Shown piece by piece: positions 14,391 to 24,694 of a DNA stretch of 34,971 bases (within the stretch, counting starts at the first letter, position 1; every line of letters starts with the position of its first letter). The position numbers were made by a program, and so were the translations under genes. The notes under the pieces were generated by a model that was given only the letters and a program-made list of their open reading frames with translations, was not told the origin of the DNA and ran no database searches. Source of the stretch: Bacteroidales bacterium. GTDB taxonomy: Bacteria > Bacteroidota > Bacteroidia > Bacteroidales > P3. The stretch covers positions 1 through 34,971 of the forward strand of contig JAEENM010000193.1 of the NCBI GenBank assembly GCA_016283745.1, read 5' to 3'.

Positions 14391-17300
14391 ATGACAAAAT
14401 ACAAAAATAAAAAAATGGTGTTGAGTTTGCTCTCAATGCTCATTTTAAACACCTTTTTTGCGGTTCAGGCACAGAACAATCTGGACTCGATTTCGCCCGA
14501 CCATAGTGTTACTTTCACCACTATGAACCCATACGGTTGGACGGCCACGCAAACTAACAACAAATGGGTGGCTTCGTCGGGCAATAGGGGTATTCCTAGC
14601 TCTATGTCGTCGATGTACGCCACGGTTATAGTGCCGCAGGGCGCCGAGGGTAGCATAAGCTTTACCTACCGCGTGTCGTCGCAGGCCTCGTACGACGCCT
14701 TTTATGTTACTGTGGACGGTGTGGCTGTTGATGGGTTTACTACAGGTAAAAGCGGCACCATTCCCGAAACGGATGTTGTTGTATCCCTCACCCCCGGAAG
14801 ACATGATATTGAATGGTACTACAGCAAAAACGCCAGCACCAACACCGGCGAGGACGCCGCTTTTGTTTCTAACGTGCGTTTTTCGATAGGTTGGTGTCCG
14901 CGTCCCGCCAATATGTTGCTTGTAACCACAACAGACACTTCGGCATATATCACTTGGAGCGGCCAGCCTGAGGCCAATATCGAATATGGCCCGCAGGGAT
15001 TTTTGCGCGGCCAGGGTTTTGCCGACTATGTTACCGACACCTTCTACACTATCTACGGGCTGCAACCCAACACCTACTACACTGTTTGGGTGCAGTGCGT
15101 TTGTCCCAATGGTGACACCAGCGTTTGGGAGCCACTCAGTTTCCGCACCGCTTGTGCTCCTATAGCGTTGCCTTACACTCAGGATTTCGAAGGCTGGACT
15201 TCTGGATCGTCGCTCTCAACCACTATCGACCCTTGTTGGACAAGGCACAACAACTACACCACAGGAAGTTGGTACCCATACGTTACTACAAGCCCCACCC
15301 ATTCAGGCTCAAGGGCTATATACTTTTATGGTTACTCCAGCGGAAATACCGACTATAACACTATGCTTGTGATGCCCACTTTTGCCGACACTATTCAAAA
15401 TCTTCAAGTGTCGTTCTGGATGTATCCCAACTCCTCGTCGTACAACATAGTGGTTGGTGTAATGACAAACCCCGACGACCCGACTACTTTTACACCGGTT
15501 ACAACCTGCACCGCCCCCTCATATTATTCTTGGAATCTTATGGAAGTGCCTTTGAGTTCTTATAGTGGTCAGGGAAGGTATATAGCTTTTAAGACAAACT
15601 ATTCATACGGTGTTATAATTGACGATGTCACCATAGATCGCATTCCAAGTTGCCCCAGGGCAAGGAATTTGGCTGCATCGGGCATCAGCTCAACAGGTGC
15701 TACAATTTCGTGGCAGGGAACCGGCCAGTCGTGGGAGCTGGAATACGGCCATCCGGGATTCACACCCGGTACCGGCACAAGGGTACAGTGTCCGAGTACA
15801 AGACAGTATATCACCGGACTTAATCCCGCCACAGCATATGAGGTATATGTTACCACTTATTGTATTAATGGGGAAACTTCGGTTTCGCAACCGTTCACAT
15901 TCCGTACCACTTGTGGCAACAGCAAGATAACCTCCGTGCCTTATGCCGAGAATTTTGAGAATATGGGAACAGGTTCCATTTACAGCAAACTGCCCTGCTG
16001 GAAAGCCGCCAACCTTTACAGCACCTCATATCCATCGGTACAGGGACAAGGCGGTTCCAACGCTTTGTATATGAATGTGTACCGTAGTTCTTCATCCGTA
16101 AGAGATATGTACACTTACATAGCTACGCCACCTATAGATACCAACGTTTTGCCTCTGCGCACACTGCAGGTGTCGTTCAAGATGCTGCGTCCCAACACAA
16201 GCTATATGCACGAGTTGGCCTTTGGTGTGATGACCGATTCGTCGGATATTGAGACTTTCGACACCCTGCAGTTGATACATTTGAACAGCTCCGGCATCTG
16301 GACCGAATTTACATACAGCTTAGAGAACTATCGTGGCGATGCTCGGTTTATAGCTTTCAAGACATCAGTTTACGGTTCACAATATTATACTTACCCATAC
16401 ATCGACGACATTTTAATAGAACATGTGGTAACTTGTCATCCGCCGACAAATGTGGAGGTGTTGACTTCTTACGACCCCAACGATATTTTGGTGTCGTGGA
16501 CGTCGGGATCATCAACTGCCGACTCGTGGGACATCGCCTACGGTCCAAGAGGTTTCAGTCCGTACAGGGGCGGCCAGCGCATTGACGGTGTTACCGACAC
16601 ATTTTATGTGCTGACGGGCTTGAGCTATGACACCACTTACGAGATTTATGTCCGTTCGCACTGTGGTCCCAACGACTCCAGCGTGTGGAGCCTCCAGCCA
16701 GGAAGTGTAACTCCAGGCTCCATTATCATGCCACGCACCTCCAGCCAGACTTACTACATCTGCGATGCTATGGTGTACGACAACGGCGGTCCTTCGGGCG
16801 ACTACTCCGACAATAACAGCAGCACCCTTATCCTCTATCCGATCAGCAACGACTCGGTTATGTCGATTAGCGGTACTTACAGTACAGAGTTAAACTATGA
16901 TTATATATCGGTTTTTGACGGCGCAAACACTTCGGCCACCCAGCTGGCGCGTGTCAGCGGTTCGGGAACACTTTCGTGTTCGTCAACAACAGGCCCACTC
17001 ACAATAGTGTTCACATCCGATGTGGGGGTGACAATGAGCGGGTTTGCATTGCACGCTCGTTGTGTGGCTCCTCCGCCCTGCCGTCGTCCTCTGCCTTCGG
17101 TGCTTTCTGTGGAAAGTCGCAGGGTAACGATAGATGTGGTTTCCTCGCCTGCCAACAACTGGATAATGGAATTCTCCACATCACAGAACTTTACACCAGG
17201 TCGTAATCAGGGAACCACCATAGTGCGCGGTACTTCCAACTTCACAGTCAACGGTCTGCAGCCTCAACGCACCTATTATGCATACATACGTACCGATTGC

Positions 17301-20255
17301 GGCGGTGGCGACACTAGCCAGTGGTCGTACCGTTTTTCGTTCAGCACCCCTTGCGATCCCGCTTCGGTGCTTCCATATACCGAGGATTTCAACACATTGC
17401 AGATAAACGCCCGTCGCGACTGCTGGACGAGCACCAACAATTACCCGCTAACACGCAAGTGGCACTCCTCCACAAACAATAAGGCTTACTATTTATACGA
17501 CAGGAATGGAGTGCGAAACGGTATGTCGATACAAAAAATCGACAATGTGCCAGTTAGCGGTCTACGCACGAAATTCAGTCTTTTCGGAACCGACACCAGC
17601 ACCCGTTTCTCGGTTGGTGTGATGTCCAACCCGAACGATTTCAGCACTTTTGTACCTGTAACCACTTTCAATGTGCGCGACGATTACGACTGGTACAACT
17701 ACGAAATACCTCTGTCGTCGTACAACGGTGGTACCGGCTACATAGCCTTTATGTCCACAACCCCCAATGCCACCACCGAACTTTATTTCGACAATCTTAT
17801 GGTGGACACAGCTGCCCATTGCCTGCCTCCCGTTCCGGACACCATAATAGCTTCCCGCACTGGTGCCACCATTATTTGGCAATCGCTGGGAGCTACGAGT
17901 TGGATGCTGGAATACGGACACAAAGGTTTCACACCCGGCACTTCCACGGTGTATATGCTGAGAGCGCCATACGCTACTCTCGGAGGTCTCAATCCCAACA
18001 GCGAATACGATGTGTATCTGCGTACGATATGCGGACCTAACGACACGAGCGAATGGAGTCTCAACCCGATACGTTTCCATACCACCTGCGAGGAACGTCA
18101 GCTGCCGTATGTGGAGAATTTCGAAGGCTATTACGGCTCGCCGTATTCGGAATACACACGCGCCATACCTACTTGCTGGACTCTGACAAGCAGCGAAGGT
18201 AAGAAATCGGAGTACCGTCCGCAGCTGTACACAGATACTTTAGCTCTCAACGGTACCAGCACACTGGTGTTCCGTGCGCCCGGCACATTGACATCACCCG
18301 TTATCGACGCAAGTCTCGACACCGTGGAGGCGGATTTCTTTATGCGAGTCGATGATATTGCCGATTATATGGTTGTGGGCGTTGTAACCGACCCGACCGA
18401 CATTTCCACATTTGTGGCCATCGACACAGTGTTCAACACTGCCGCCGATGTTTATCAGAAACACACTGTTGCTTTCAATCACTACAGCGGCAACGGCAGC
18501 CACATAGCTTTCCGCAAGGTCATCGGCAATATTGACAACCAAACCAGAGTGCTTATTGACAGCCTTATGGTGCGACCGATGGATAATTGCCTGCGTCCGT
18601 CGAATATAACAGTTTCCGACATCACAGCACACACCGCCCGCGTGGCTTGGACTGAGCGCGGAACGGCCACCAGCTGGATTATCGAATACGACACAGTGGG
18701 CTACACTCCCGGCACCGGCACACAGATTACGGTGAACACCAATCCGTATCTGCTTACCGGCCTCGATTCCAACAGAGCGTATAATGTATATGTCCGCTCT
18801 ATCTGCACCGACACCAGCGAATGGTCTAACATTCCTGCGGAATTCTTGTTGCCCCGTTGTGATGAGAGCTGCCTATATACGCTTGCTATGACATCATCCA
18901 CCTCAGGATGGTACGGAGCCTCGGTGGAAGTGAGATACGACGAGAATACAACTTATAATTACTCCATCAATGGTCGTTCGGGAACGGAGTACATCTATGC
19001 TTGTCCGGGCGAGATAGTGGCGTTCAGCTGGCTGTCTGGACAGTACGACAGCTATTGCCATTTTGTTATTCTAAATGGCGATGACACTCTGTACGCCTCT
19101 TCCGGCACACCGACACCAGGCCTGTTCTACACCACCACTTGCGGCAGTGACACAGCCTGTCCGATACCGGTGAACCTCACAACCACAGTAATCGATTACC
19201 AAACAGTTGAAGCCGGATGGTACGGCACAGGCACTTTTGAAATTGCATGTAAGATAGTGGGTACGCAACAGATGCTGTGGAAGGATACCATCACCACCGC
19301 AAACTACGTGAACACCTACCGTATCGACTCACTGCATCCCGACACCGCCTACGCTTGGATGGTGCGCAAGCTGTGCTACACCGACAGCATCTCCAGCTGG
19401 CAGGTGGGCAGGTTCAAGATAGCCGACAATATATGTGTAGTTCCCGTTAATACAGCAATCACTCCGTTGTCGATAACCAACAATAGTTGCAATGTTCAAT
19501 GGGAGTCGTTTGCCAATAACCTGTCTTGGGGAGTGCGTTGTTTTTCACCATCGTATAATTTCGATACTATTATTTATACCACTAACAGGAGTTTGAGCAT
19601 TACCGGTTTGCAGTCGGGAGTGAGGTATTATGTGTCGGTGATGGGATTGTGCCGCGATTCGGCCTTCAGCATATGGTCCGACACTGTTGATTTTGTCACC
19701 GATGTATGTGACACCGTGAGCGGTGTTACAGTAACCAATATCACCAACACCTCGGCCACTGTTTCGTGGACAAGAGGCCACTCGCTTCAGTTGTGGGATG
19801 TGGATTACGGCAGACGCGGATTCCCGGTGAACTACGGCACCACACGTCAGACTACTTCGCCCACCTATAACATTGAAGGCCTCGAGCCTGGCACCACCTA
19901 CGACGTGTATGTACGTTCGTACTGCGGCACCAACTATTTCAGCGTGTGGTCGCAAAGGGTGACATTCACCACCACCGGACAGTCGGGAATTAGCGAGGTG
20001 GAGAAGGACGGCCTTGTGCTCGACATCATACCTAACCCCGCCACCAGCATCACAGTGCTGTCGGTTAAAGGTATTTCGGGACTTACCACCGTCACCATCA
20101 CCGACATCAGCGGCAAGACCATCATTTCCGACAAGGTGAAATGCGACGGCACGCTCGAAAAGACCGTCGACGTGAGCACAATGGCCAAAGGCGCTTACTT
20201 TGTGCATGTGTCCAACGACAAAACGAGCATAGTACAGAAACTGATAGTACAGTAA
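14391..20255 (+). CDS. Giant modular surface protein (FN3, CUB, jelly-roll) with type A T9SS sorting domain
   Basis: 1954 aa. A signal peptide (about 1-28) is followed by a beta-sandwich domain (about 33-168), then alternating modules. About nine fibronectin type III domains begin near 170, 427, 685, 893, 1147, 1402, 1590, 1683 and 1776; most end with a 'VYVRSxCGxxDTSxWS' phrase. Four MAM-like jelly-roll modules open with LPYTQDFEGW-type motifs near 256, 515, 994 and 1237. One CUB-like domain (787-892) contains YDNGGPSGDYSDNNSSTL and YDYISVFDG. A unique domain (about 1492-1585) precedes the last FN3 block. The type A sorting domain (1873-1954) contains DIIPNPATS and the AKGAYFVHV turn. The many cysteines suggest disulfides. 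The architecture fits an adhesin or a binder of host or dietary polymers. It has its own promoter and terminator. Function is inferred only from architecture. Confidence 0.88.
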   Translation: MTKYKNKKMVLSLLSMLILNTFFAVQAQNNLDSISPDHSVTFTTMNPYGWTATQTNNKWVASSGNRGIPSSMSSMYATVIVPQGAEGSISFTYRVSSQASYDAFYVTVDGVAVDGFTTGKSGTIPETDVVVSLTPGRHDIEWYYSKNASTNTGEDAAFVSNVRFSIGWCPRPANMLLVTTTDTSAYITWSGQPEANIEYGPQGFLRGQGFADYVTDTFYTIYGLQPNTYYTVWVQCVCPNGDTSVWEPLSFRTACAPIALPYTQDFEGWTSGSSLSTTIDPCWTRHNNYTTGSWYPYVTTSPTHSGSRAIYFYGYSSGNTDYNTMLVMPTFADTIQNLQVSFWMYPNSSSYNIVVGVMTNPDDPTTFTPVTTCTAPSYYSWNLMEVPLSSYSGQGRYIAFKTNYSYGVIIDDVTIDRIPSCPRARNLAASGISSTGATISWQGTGQSWELEYGHPGFTPGTGTRVQCPSTRQYITGLNPATAYEVYVTTYCINGETSVSQPFTFRTTCGNSKITSVPYAENFENMGTGSIYSKLPCWKAANLYSTSYPSVQGQGGSNALYMNVYRSSSSVRDMYTYIATPPIDTNVLPLRTLQVSFKMLRPNTSYMHELAFGVMTDSSDIETFDTLQLIHLNSSGIWTEFTYSLENYRGDARFIAFKTSVYGSQYYTYPYIDDILIEHVVTCHPPTNVEVLTSYDPNDILVSWTSGSSTADSWDIAYGPRGFSPYRGGQRIDGVTDTFYVLTGLSYDTTYEIYVRSHCGPNDSSVWSLQPGSVTPGSIIMPRTSSQTYYICDAMVYDNGGPSGDYSDNNSSTLILYPISNDSVMSISGTYSTELNYDYISVFDGANTSATQLARVSGSGTLSCSSTTGPLTIVFTSDVGVTMSGFALHARCVAPPPCRRPLPSVLSVESRRVTIDVVSSPANNWIMEFSTSQNFTPGRNQGTTIVRGTSNFTVNGLQPQRTYYAYIRTDCGGGDTSQWSYRFSFSTPCDPASVLPYTEDFNTLQINARRDCWTSTNNYPLTRKWHSSTNNKAYYLYDRNGVRNGMSIQKIDNVPVSGLRTKFSLFGTDTSTRFSVGVMSNPNDFSTFVPVTTFNVRDDYDWYNYEIPLSSYNGGTGYIAFMSTTPNATTELYFDNLMVDTAAHCLPPVPDTIIASRTGATIIWQSLGATSWMLEYGHKGFTPGTSTVYMLRAPYATLGGLNPNSEYDVYLRTICGPNDTSEWSLNPIRFHTTCEERQLPYVENFEGYYGSPYSEYTRAIPTCWTLTSSEGKKSEYRPQLYTDTLALNGTSTLVFRAPGTLTSPVIDASLDTVEADFFMRVDDIADYMVVGVVTDPTDISTFVAIDTVFNTAADVYQKHTVAFNHYSGNGSHIAFRKVIGNIDNQTRVLIDSLMVRPMDNCLRPSNITVSDITAHTARVAWTERGTATSWIIEYDTVGYTPGTGTQITVNTNPYLLTGLDSNRAYNVYVRSICTDTSEWSNIPAEFLLPRCDESCLYTLAMTSSTSGWYGASVEVRYDENTTYNYSINGRSGTEYIYACPGEIVAFSWLSGQYDSYCHFVILNGDDTLYASSGTPTPGLFYTTTCGSDTACPIPVNLTTTVIDYQTVEAGWYGTGTFEIACKIVGTQQMLWKDTITTANYVNTYRIDSLHPDTAYAWMVRKLCYTDSISSWQVGRFKIADNICVVPVNTAITPLSITNNSCNVQWESFANNLSWGVRCFSPSYNFDTIIYTTNRSLSITGLQSGVRYYVSVMGLCRDSAFSIWSDTVDFVTDVCDTVSGVTVTNITNTSATVSWTRGHSLQLWDVDYGRRGFPVNYGTTRQTTSPTYNIEGLEPGTTYDVYVRSYCGTNYFSVWSQRVTFTTTGQSGISEVEKDGLVLDIIPNPATSITVLSVKGISGLTTVTITDISGKTIISDKVKCDGTLEKTVDVSTMAKGAYFVHVSNDKTSIVQKLIVQ

Positions 20256-20270
20256 AAACAATCTGATATA

Positions 20271-20304
20271 AAAGGAAGCGCCCTCCAACGACGCTTCCTT
20301 TTTT
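20271..20304 (+). terminator. Terminator of the 1954-aa surface-protein gene
   Basis: GGAAGCG (20274-20280) pairs with CGCTTCC (20292-20298) around an 11-nt loop, with a run of A before and six T after it. It starts 16 nt beyond the TAA. Confidence 0.9.
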
Positions 20305-20389
20305 ATTGCCACAACTTCAAAAGGATTTCTGCGATGCAGCCAACCGAAAACATACCAAAACCCGATGTAATACGTTATATATAGGTATT

Positions 20390-22411
20390 ATGCGTAAAAT
20401 TGTCATATATATAGGGATTTTGCTTGGCTGCTTAGGTTTTTGTTCGGCACAACAACAATGGGTCAGATTTACCGAAACAGCCGTAGATATGTATGGCAAT
20501 GTCGGAGTTGGCTGGGCGTATAACAACCCACAGCAAATCGTTTCCGTTGACAATGTTCTGGAGCGAAAGAATGCCACAACAGGGCAGTACGACACTGTTT
20601 TCACAGCACAAAACGCCTCCCAGACCACATGGCATATTGTGGACTCTAACGCCAATGCTTTGAACGACAGTGTGAAATACCGTTTGCTGGCCACCGTAAG
20701 AACTTCATCAGACACATATTATATTGTGGATTCCGCAATCACCATGCTTCCAACAGTGTACAATGTCCAAAACCAGAGCCAGTACGCATACATAAGCTGG
20801 AACGCACCGTACCTGACAGGTGTAACGTATGAGGTATTCCGCAAAATGCCAAACACTATCTGGACACAGATTGGAACCACGCAACAAACTAACTATCAAG
20901 ACACTATCAGAAGTTCCATCTGCAGCGACACAATTTACTATAAAATACGTGTTCTCCATTCGTATCCCAATCTTACTTTGATGATGCATTCGTTGTCGGC
21001 ACCATCGGGGGCTTGGTTCACCGACCCCAACCCCACCACGCCCTGCACGTTGGATGTGGTAACGGTGGATATCGCCACGCAGGACATAGTCCTCTCGTGG
21101 CAGGCCAGTCCCGACCCCGACATAATGGGCTATTTCATCTGCCAAGGCTCGCCGTGCATGGCCTTGGACACCGTATGGGGGCAGAACAACACCACCTACA
21201 CCTGTACCACACGCAGCAGCGACAGCATCAACTCGTTCCGCATCTATGCCTTCGACTCCTGTTTCTCGGCCAGCGCACTCACCGACCCATACAACAACAT
21301 CGTGCTTGGCATGAACGCCCGCCACTGCACTCGCGACATCGACTTTTCGTGGAACGAATACATAAACATGCCCGGCAATGTGGCACAATATACCCTGTAT
21401 CTGAAATACGACAACGCCCCATTCCGTGCCGTGGCCAACGAACCCGCCACCAGTCGCGGGCTTACATACACCATACCGGCGGGAGTGCGGCAGGTGAAGG
21501 CTTACATCGAGGCAAGCAACCCAGGCAACGCCAAACGTGCACAGTCGAACGTCAAGATTTTCGACATGATGACGGTGGATACCGCCGATTTTATCTACAC
21601 CCTCGGCGTTTCGGTTGACGAGCCGGGCGAGGCGCTGGAGCTCAAAATCCTCACCGACACCCATTTCGCCGCCACAGGCTACAACCTATACCGTCGTTCG
21701 GATGTGGGCTCGTTCCAGCGGGTGCGACAGATACCGCCCTCCGCCAATCCGGTTATCGACATTGTGGACAACGACGTGGACCTCTCCGCGCACCGCTATT
21801 CATATTTTGTAAGTGTGTGGGACGAATGCGAGCTGCTGGAAAAGATGTCGAAGCGGGTGTCCCAGATTTATGCCACGCTGAGCAGCGACAACGGAGTGAA
21901 CACCATTTCGTGGAATCCTTACGACGGTGAAGGTAATCTATTGGGATATAATCTATTACAAAAAACCGAAAGCGAGCCTTCGTGGCAGTCTATAGCCAAC
22001 ACACAGTCGTGTTCGGTAACAGACAACACCGCGCAATACGGCAGGGTGTGGTACCGTGTGGAGGCCGAATACACCAATCCGGAGAACGGCCGCCGCTGCA
22101 CCGCTTTGTCGCAGATTGTGGAATACCACGGCCAGCCTACGGTGTGGCTCCCCAATGTTTTCACCCCGAAACGCGACAACAACAACCGTTTTCTGCCCAA
22201 GACGATGTTTGTAAAAACGGAAGGCTACGCAATGCGCATCTACAACCGTTTCGGACTTCTGGTGTTCGAAACCACCGACATAAACCAGTCGTGGGACGGC
22301 AAATACAAAGGCAAGCTCGTGCCTTCGGGATGTTACGTCTATATGATTCATTACATCGGCGACGACAACTACTCACAAATACTGACTGGAACGGTTACTG
22401 TGTTGAAATAG
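20390..22411 (+). CDS. Secreted FN3-like protein with type B (gliding-motility-type) T9SS sorting domain
   Basis: 673 aa from the chosen ATG, which begins the signal peptide MRKIVIYIGILLGCLGFCSA; upstream in-frame codons have no such signal and lie against the previous terminator. The body (about 22-580) consists of repeated beta-sandwich modules with FN3-like phrases (YISWNAPYLTGVTYEVFRK, IVLSWQASPDPDIMGYFIC, INTISWNPYDGEGNLLGYNL-type). The end (about 586-673) is a type B sorting domain: WLPNVFTPKRDNNNRF, MRIYNRFGLLVFETTD, WDGKYKGKLVPSGCYVYMI. Type B cargos are exported by T9SS and kept at the surface through PorP/SprF-like partners, none of which is encoded here. It follows the giant adhesin, from which it may have separate transcription. 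nadK begins 26 nt after its stop. Confidence 0.85.
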   Translation: MRKIVIYIGILLGCLGFCSAQQQWVRFTETAVDMYGNVGVGWAYNNPQQIVSVDNVLERKNATTGQYDTVFTAQNASQTTWHIVDSNANALNDSVKYRLLATVRTSSDTYYIVDSAITMLPTVYNVQNQSQYAYISWNAPYLTGVTYEVFRKMPNTIWTQIGTTQQTNYQDTIRSSICSDTIYYKIRVLHSYPNLTLMMHSLSAPSGAWFTDPNPTTPCTLDVVTVDIATQDIVLSWQASPDPDIMGYFICQGSPCMALDTVWGQNNTTYTCTTRSSDSINSFRIYAFDSCFSASALTDPYNNIVLGMNARHCTRDIDFSWNEYINMPGNVAQYTLYLKYDNAPFRAVANEPATSRGLTYTIPAGVRQVKAYIEASNPGNAKRAQSNVKIFDMMTVDTADFIYTLGVSVDEPGEALELKILTDTHFAATGYNLYRRSDVGSFQRVRQIPPSANPVIDIVDNDVDLSAHRYSYFVSVWDECELLEKMSKRVSQIYATLSSDNGVNTISWNPYDGEGNLLGYNLLQKTESEPSWQSIANTQSCSVTDNTAQYGRVWYRVEAEYTNPENGRRCTALSQIVEYHGQPTVWLPNVFTPKRDNNNRFLPKTMFVKTEGYAMRIYNRFGLLVFETTDINQSWDGKYKGKLVPSGCYVYMIHYIGDDNYSQILTGTVTVLK

Positions 22412-22437
22412 AATAAGTTAATAAAATATTTTGAAAG

Positions 22438-23310
22438 ATGGGATTGAAAATCGGACTTTTTGGCAAGAAACTGGAAGCAAACATGGGCGGCTCGCTGCAA
22501 AGCCTTGTGCAGTCGCTGGAACACCACGGAACAGACATTTACGTTTTTGAAGATTTTTATGCGCTGATACGCGAGAAGATAAAATTCGCGGTCGAGCCGA
22601 AACTCTTCGGACGCTGTATCGACAAAGACCTGCAACTCGATTTTCTGCTCTCCATCGGTGGCGACGGCACCCTGCTGAAGACCGTGGCCCTGTTGGGAAA
22701 CTACAAAATTCCCATTGTCGGTGTAAATATGGGGCATCTGGGATTCCTCACCACCATAAGCAGCGGCAATGTGGAGGGTTTTGTGTCGGAGCTGATGAAC
22801 GGCAACTACACCATAGAGGAGCGCGGGATGCTGCATGTGGAGTACAACGGCGAGGAACGTTTTGTGCTCAACGAGGTGGACCTGCACCGCGACAAACCGC
22901 TCACACTCCTTTCCACCGACGTTTTTGTCGATGGCGAGTTTCTTGCCACCTACTCCGGCGATGGTCTGATAGTGGCCACTCCCACCGGCTCCACGGCCTA
23001 CTCCCTCAGCTGCGGCGGACCTATACTCACCCCCAACTCCAACTGCTTTGTGCTTACGCCGATAGCCGTCCACACGCTCACCTTCCGTCCCATCATAGTG
23101 CCCGACACTTCGAACATACGCCTTGTCACCCACAGCAAGACCGATACCATGTGTCTCGGTCTCGACTCCGACTCCATCATAGTGCCATCAAACACTGTGC
23201 TGAATATCCGCAAGGAGGATTTCGGCATCAAGTTGGTGCGTATGGACAAACAGAATTTCTACAGCGCCCTGCGCGACAAACTGATGTGGGGTATCGACAA
23301 AAGGTTGTAA
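22438..23310 (+). CDS. nadK: NAD kinase
   Basis: 290 aa, the usual length. NAD kinase phosphorylates NAD to NADP with ATP or polyphosphate in the cytoplasm. The GGDGTLL motif (74-80) carries the catalytic Asp76; LNEVDLHRD (Asn145, Glu146) binds the nicotinamide ribose; SGDGLIVATPTGSTAYSLS (about 173-191) is the conserved NAD-binding and catalytic loop. The C-terminus (VHTLTFRPIIVPDT, then LDSDSIIVP) completes the second domain. The start is set by GLKIGLFGKK, which begins the Rossmann-like domain. The gene follows the type B cargo gene closely and is followed by pgi, linking NADPH supply and sugar phosphate metabolism by position only. Confidence 0.97.
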   Translation: MGLKIGLFGKKLEANMGGSLQSLVQSLEHHGTDIYVFEDFYALIREKIKFAVEPKLFGRCIDKDLQLDFLLSIGGDGTLLKTVALLGNYKIPIVGVNMGHLGFLTTISSGNVEGFVSELMNGNYTIEERGMLHVEYNGEERFVLNEVDLHRDKPLTLLSTDVFVDGEFLATYSGDGLIVATPTGSTAYSLSCGGPILTPNSNCFVLTPIAVHTLTFRPIIVPDTSNIRLVTHSKTDTMCLGLDSDSIIVPSNTVLNIRKEDFGIKLVRMDKQNFYSALRDKLMWGIDKRL

Positions 23311-23356
23311 CATAGATATTTATAAAAGATAGTAATAACGAAAAATAATTTATATA

Positions 23357-24694
23357 ATGAATAAAATAGCTATAAAACTCCCGAAAACAGACCTTTTCTT
23401 CAAAGCCGAAGAGGTTGACGAATATGGCAAGAAAGCCCTCCAAGCACGTGACATCCTGCTCCAAGGCAGCGGCAAAGGCAACGATTTCCTTGGTTGGACA
23501 TCTTTGCCCGAAACCCTCGACCCAGCCATTGTGTCGTCGATAAAAGAAGATGCCAAACGTATCAAAGCTAGCTCGCAACTGTTTGTAGTTGTGGGAATTG
23601 GTGGTTCGTATCTCGGTGCCAGAGCCGTCATAGAGGCACTGCAGTCGGAGCTGCAAAGTCTCGACAAAAACCGCAACACCCCGCTTGTGGTCTATGCCGG
23701 ACACACCCTAAGCGAGGACTATTGCGCACAGCTCCTTTCGGTGCTCGACAACTACGACTATTCCGTGGCGGTGATTTCCAAATCGGGCACCACCACCGAG
23801 CCCGCCATCGCTTTCCGTCTGATAAAGAAACACATAGAAAACAAATACGGCAAGGAGCAGGCACGCGAGCGCATCTACGCCATCACCGATGCCGAAAAAG
23901 GCGCTTTGCACGAGATTGCCATCATCGAAGGGTACAAACGTTATGTAATTCCCGACAATGTGGGAGGTCGTTTTTCGGTGCTTACTCCTGTGGGACTGCT
24001 CCCCATCGCCGCTGCGGGACTGGACATCGACCAGCTGCTTGCTGGAGCAAGGGATATGCGCAAGGTGTGTGTAGAAGCACCGTTTGCCGAAAATCCCGCA
24101 CTGCAATATGCGGCAATACGTAACCTACTGTATTCCAAAGGAAAAAAAGTGGAGGTGCTTATCAACTTCCTGCCCAACTTGAAATATATCAGCGAATGGT
24201 GGAAACAGCTCTACGGCGAAAGTGAAGGCAAGGAGAACAAAGGCATTTTGCCCCACAGCCTCAGTTTCACAACCGACCTGCACTCGATGGGACAGTATGT
24301 GCAGGAGGGCGAACGACTGCTGTTCGAAACCCTTGTCAGCGTTGACGGCAGCCACTGCCATGTGGACATCCCCACCGACGAGAAAAACCTCGACAAGCTC
24401 AACTACCTCACCTCCAAAACCCTTACCGAGATAAACCACTGCGCCGAAACCGGAACGATGATTGCCCACCGCAACGGCGGAGTGCCCATCGTGGAAATCC
24501 ACATCCCCGAAGTTACGGAATACACGCTCGGACAGTTGATATATATGTTCGAATTCGCCTGCGGCGTAAGCGGATATATGCTTGGCGTGAATCCTTTCGA
24601 CCAACCCGGTGTGGAGGCTTACAAAAAGAATATGTTCGCACTGCTTGGAAAACCTGGTTTCGAGGAACTGCGTAAAACCCTTACCGAACAATGA
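23357..24694 (+). CDS. pgi: Glucose-6-phosphate isomerase
   Basis: 445 aa, the short bacterial form found in Bacteroidota and Firmicutes. It interconverts glucose 6-phosphate and fructose 6-phosphate in the cytoplasm. Visible signatures are GIGGSYLGARAVIEAL, the sugar-phosphate loop SKSGTTTEPAIAFRL, GGRFSVLTPVGLLP (family signature 1), and LYGESEGKENKG with the catalytic Glu288. The C-terminal GVNPFDQPGVEAYKKNMF carries the active-site lysine (423 or 424). The stop overlaps the ATG of the RNA methyltransferase gene (ATGA), so the two are translationally coupled. Confidence 0.97.
   Translation: MNKIAIKLPKTDLFFKAEEVDEYGKKALQARDILLQGSGKGNDFLGWTSLPETLDPAIVSSIKEDAKRIKASSQLFVVVGIGGSYLGARAVIEALQSELQSLDKNRNTPLVVYAGHTLSEDYCAQLLSVLDNYDYSVAVISKSGTTTEPAIAFRLIKKHIENKYGKEQARERIYAITDAEKGALHEIAIIEGYKRYVIPDNVGGRFSVLTPVGLLPIAAAGLDIDQLLAGARDMRKVCVEAPFAENPALQYAAIRNLLYSKGKKVEVLINFLPNLKYISEWWKQLYGESEGKENKGILPHSLSFTTDLHSMGQYVQEGERLLFETLVSVDGSHCHVDIPTDEKNLDKLNYLTSKTLTEINHCAETGTMIAHRNGGVPIVEIHIPEVTEYTLGQLIYMFEFACGVSGYMLGVNPFDQPGVEAYKKNMFALLGKPGFEELRKTLTEQ

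Noticed and set aside
14391..20255. Repeated DNA in the giant adhesin as a CRISPR-like or tandem-repeat array
   Set aside because: The repetition is at the level of protein modules of 80-150 residues with divergent DNA; there are no short identical repeats with regular spacers.
20306..20389. A 28-residue N-terminal extension of the type B cargo protein
   Set aside because: The extension is polar and would bury the signal peptide that begins at 20390.
22369..23133. Long antisense frames over nadK, pgi and YifB
   Set aside because: Each lies opposite a well-supported gene with conserved motifs and has no independent signal.
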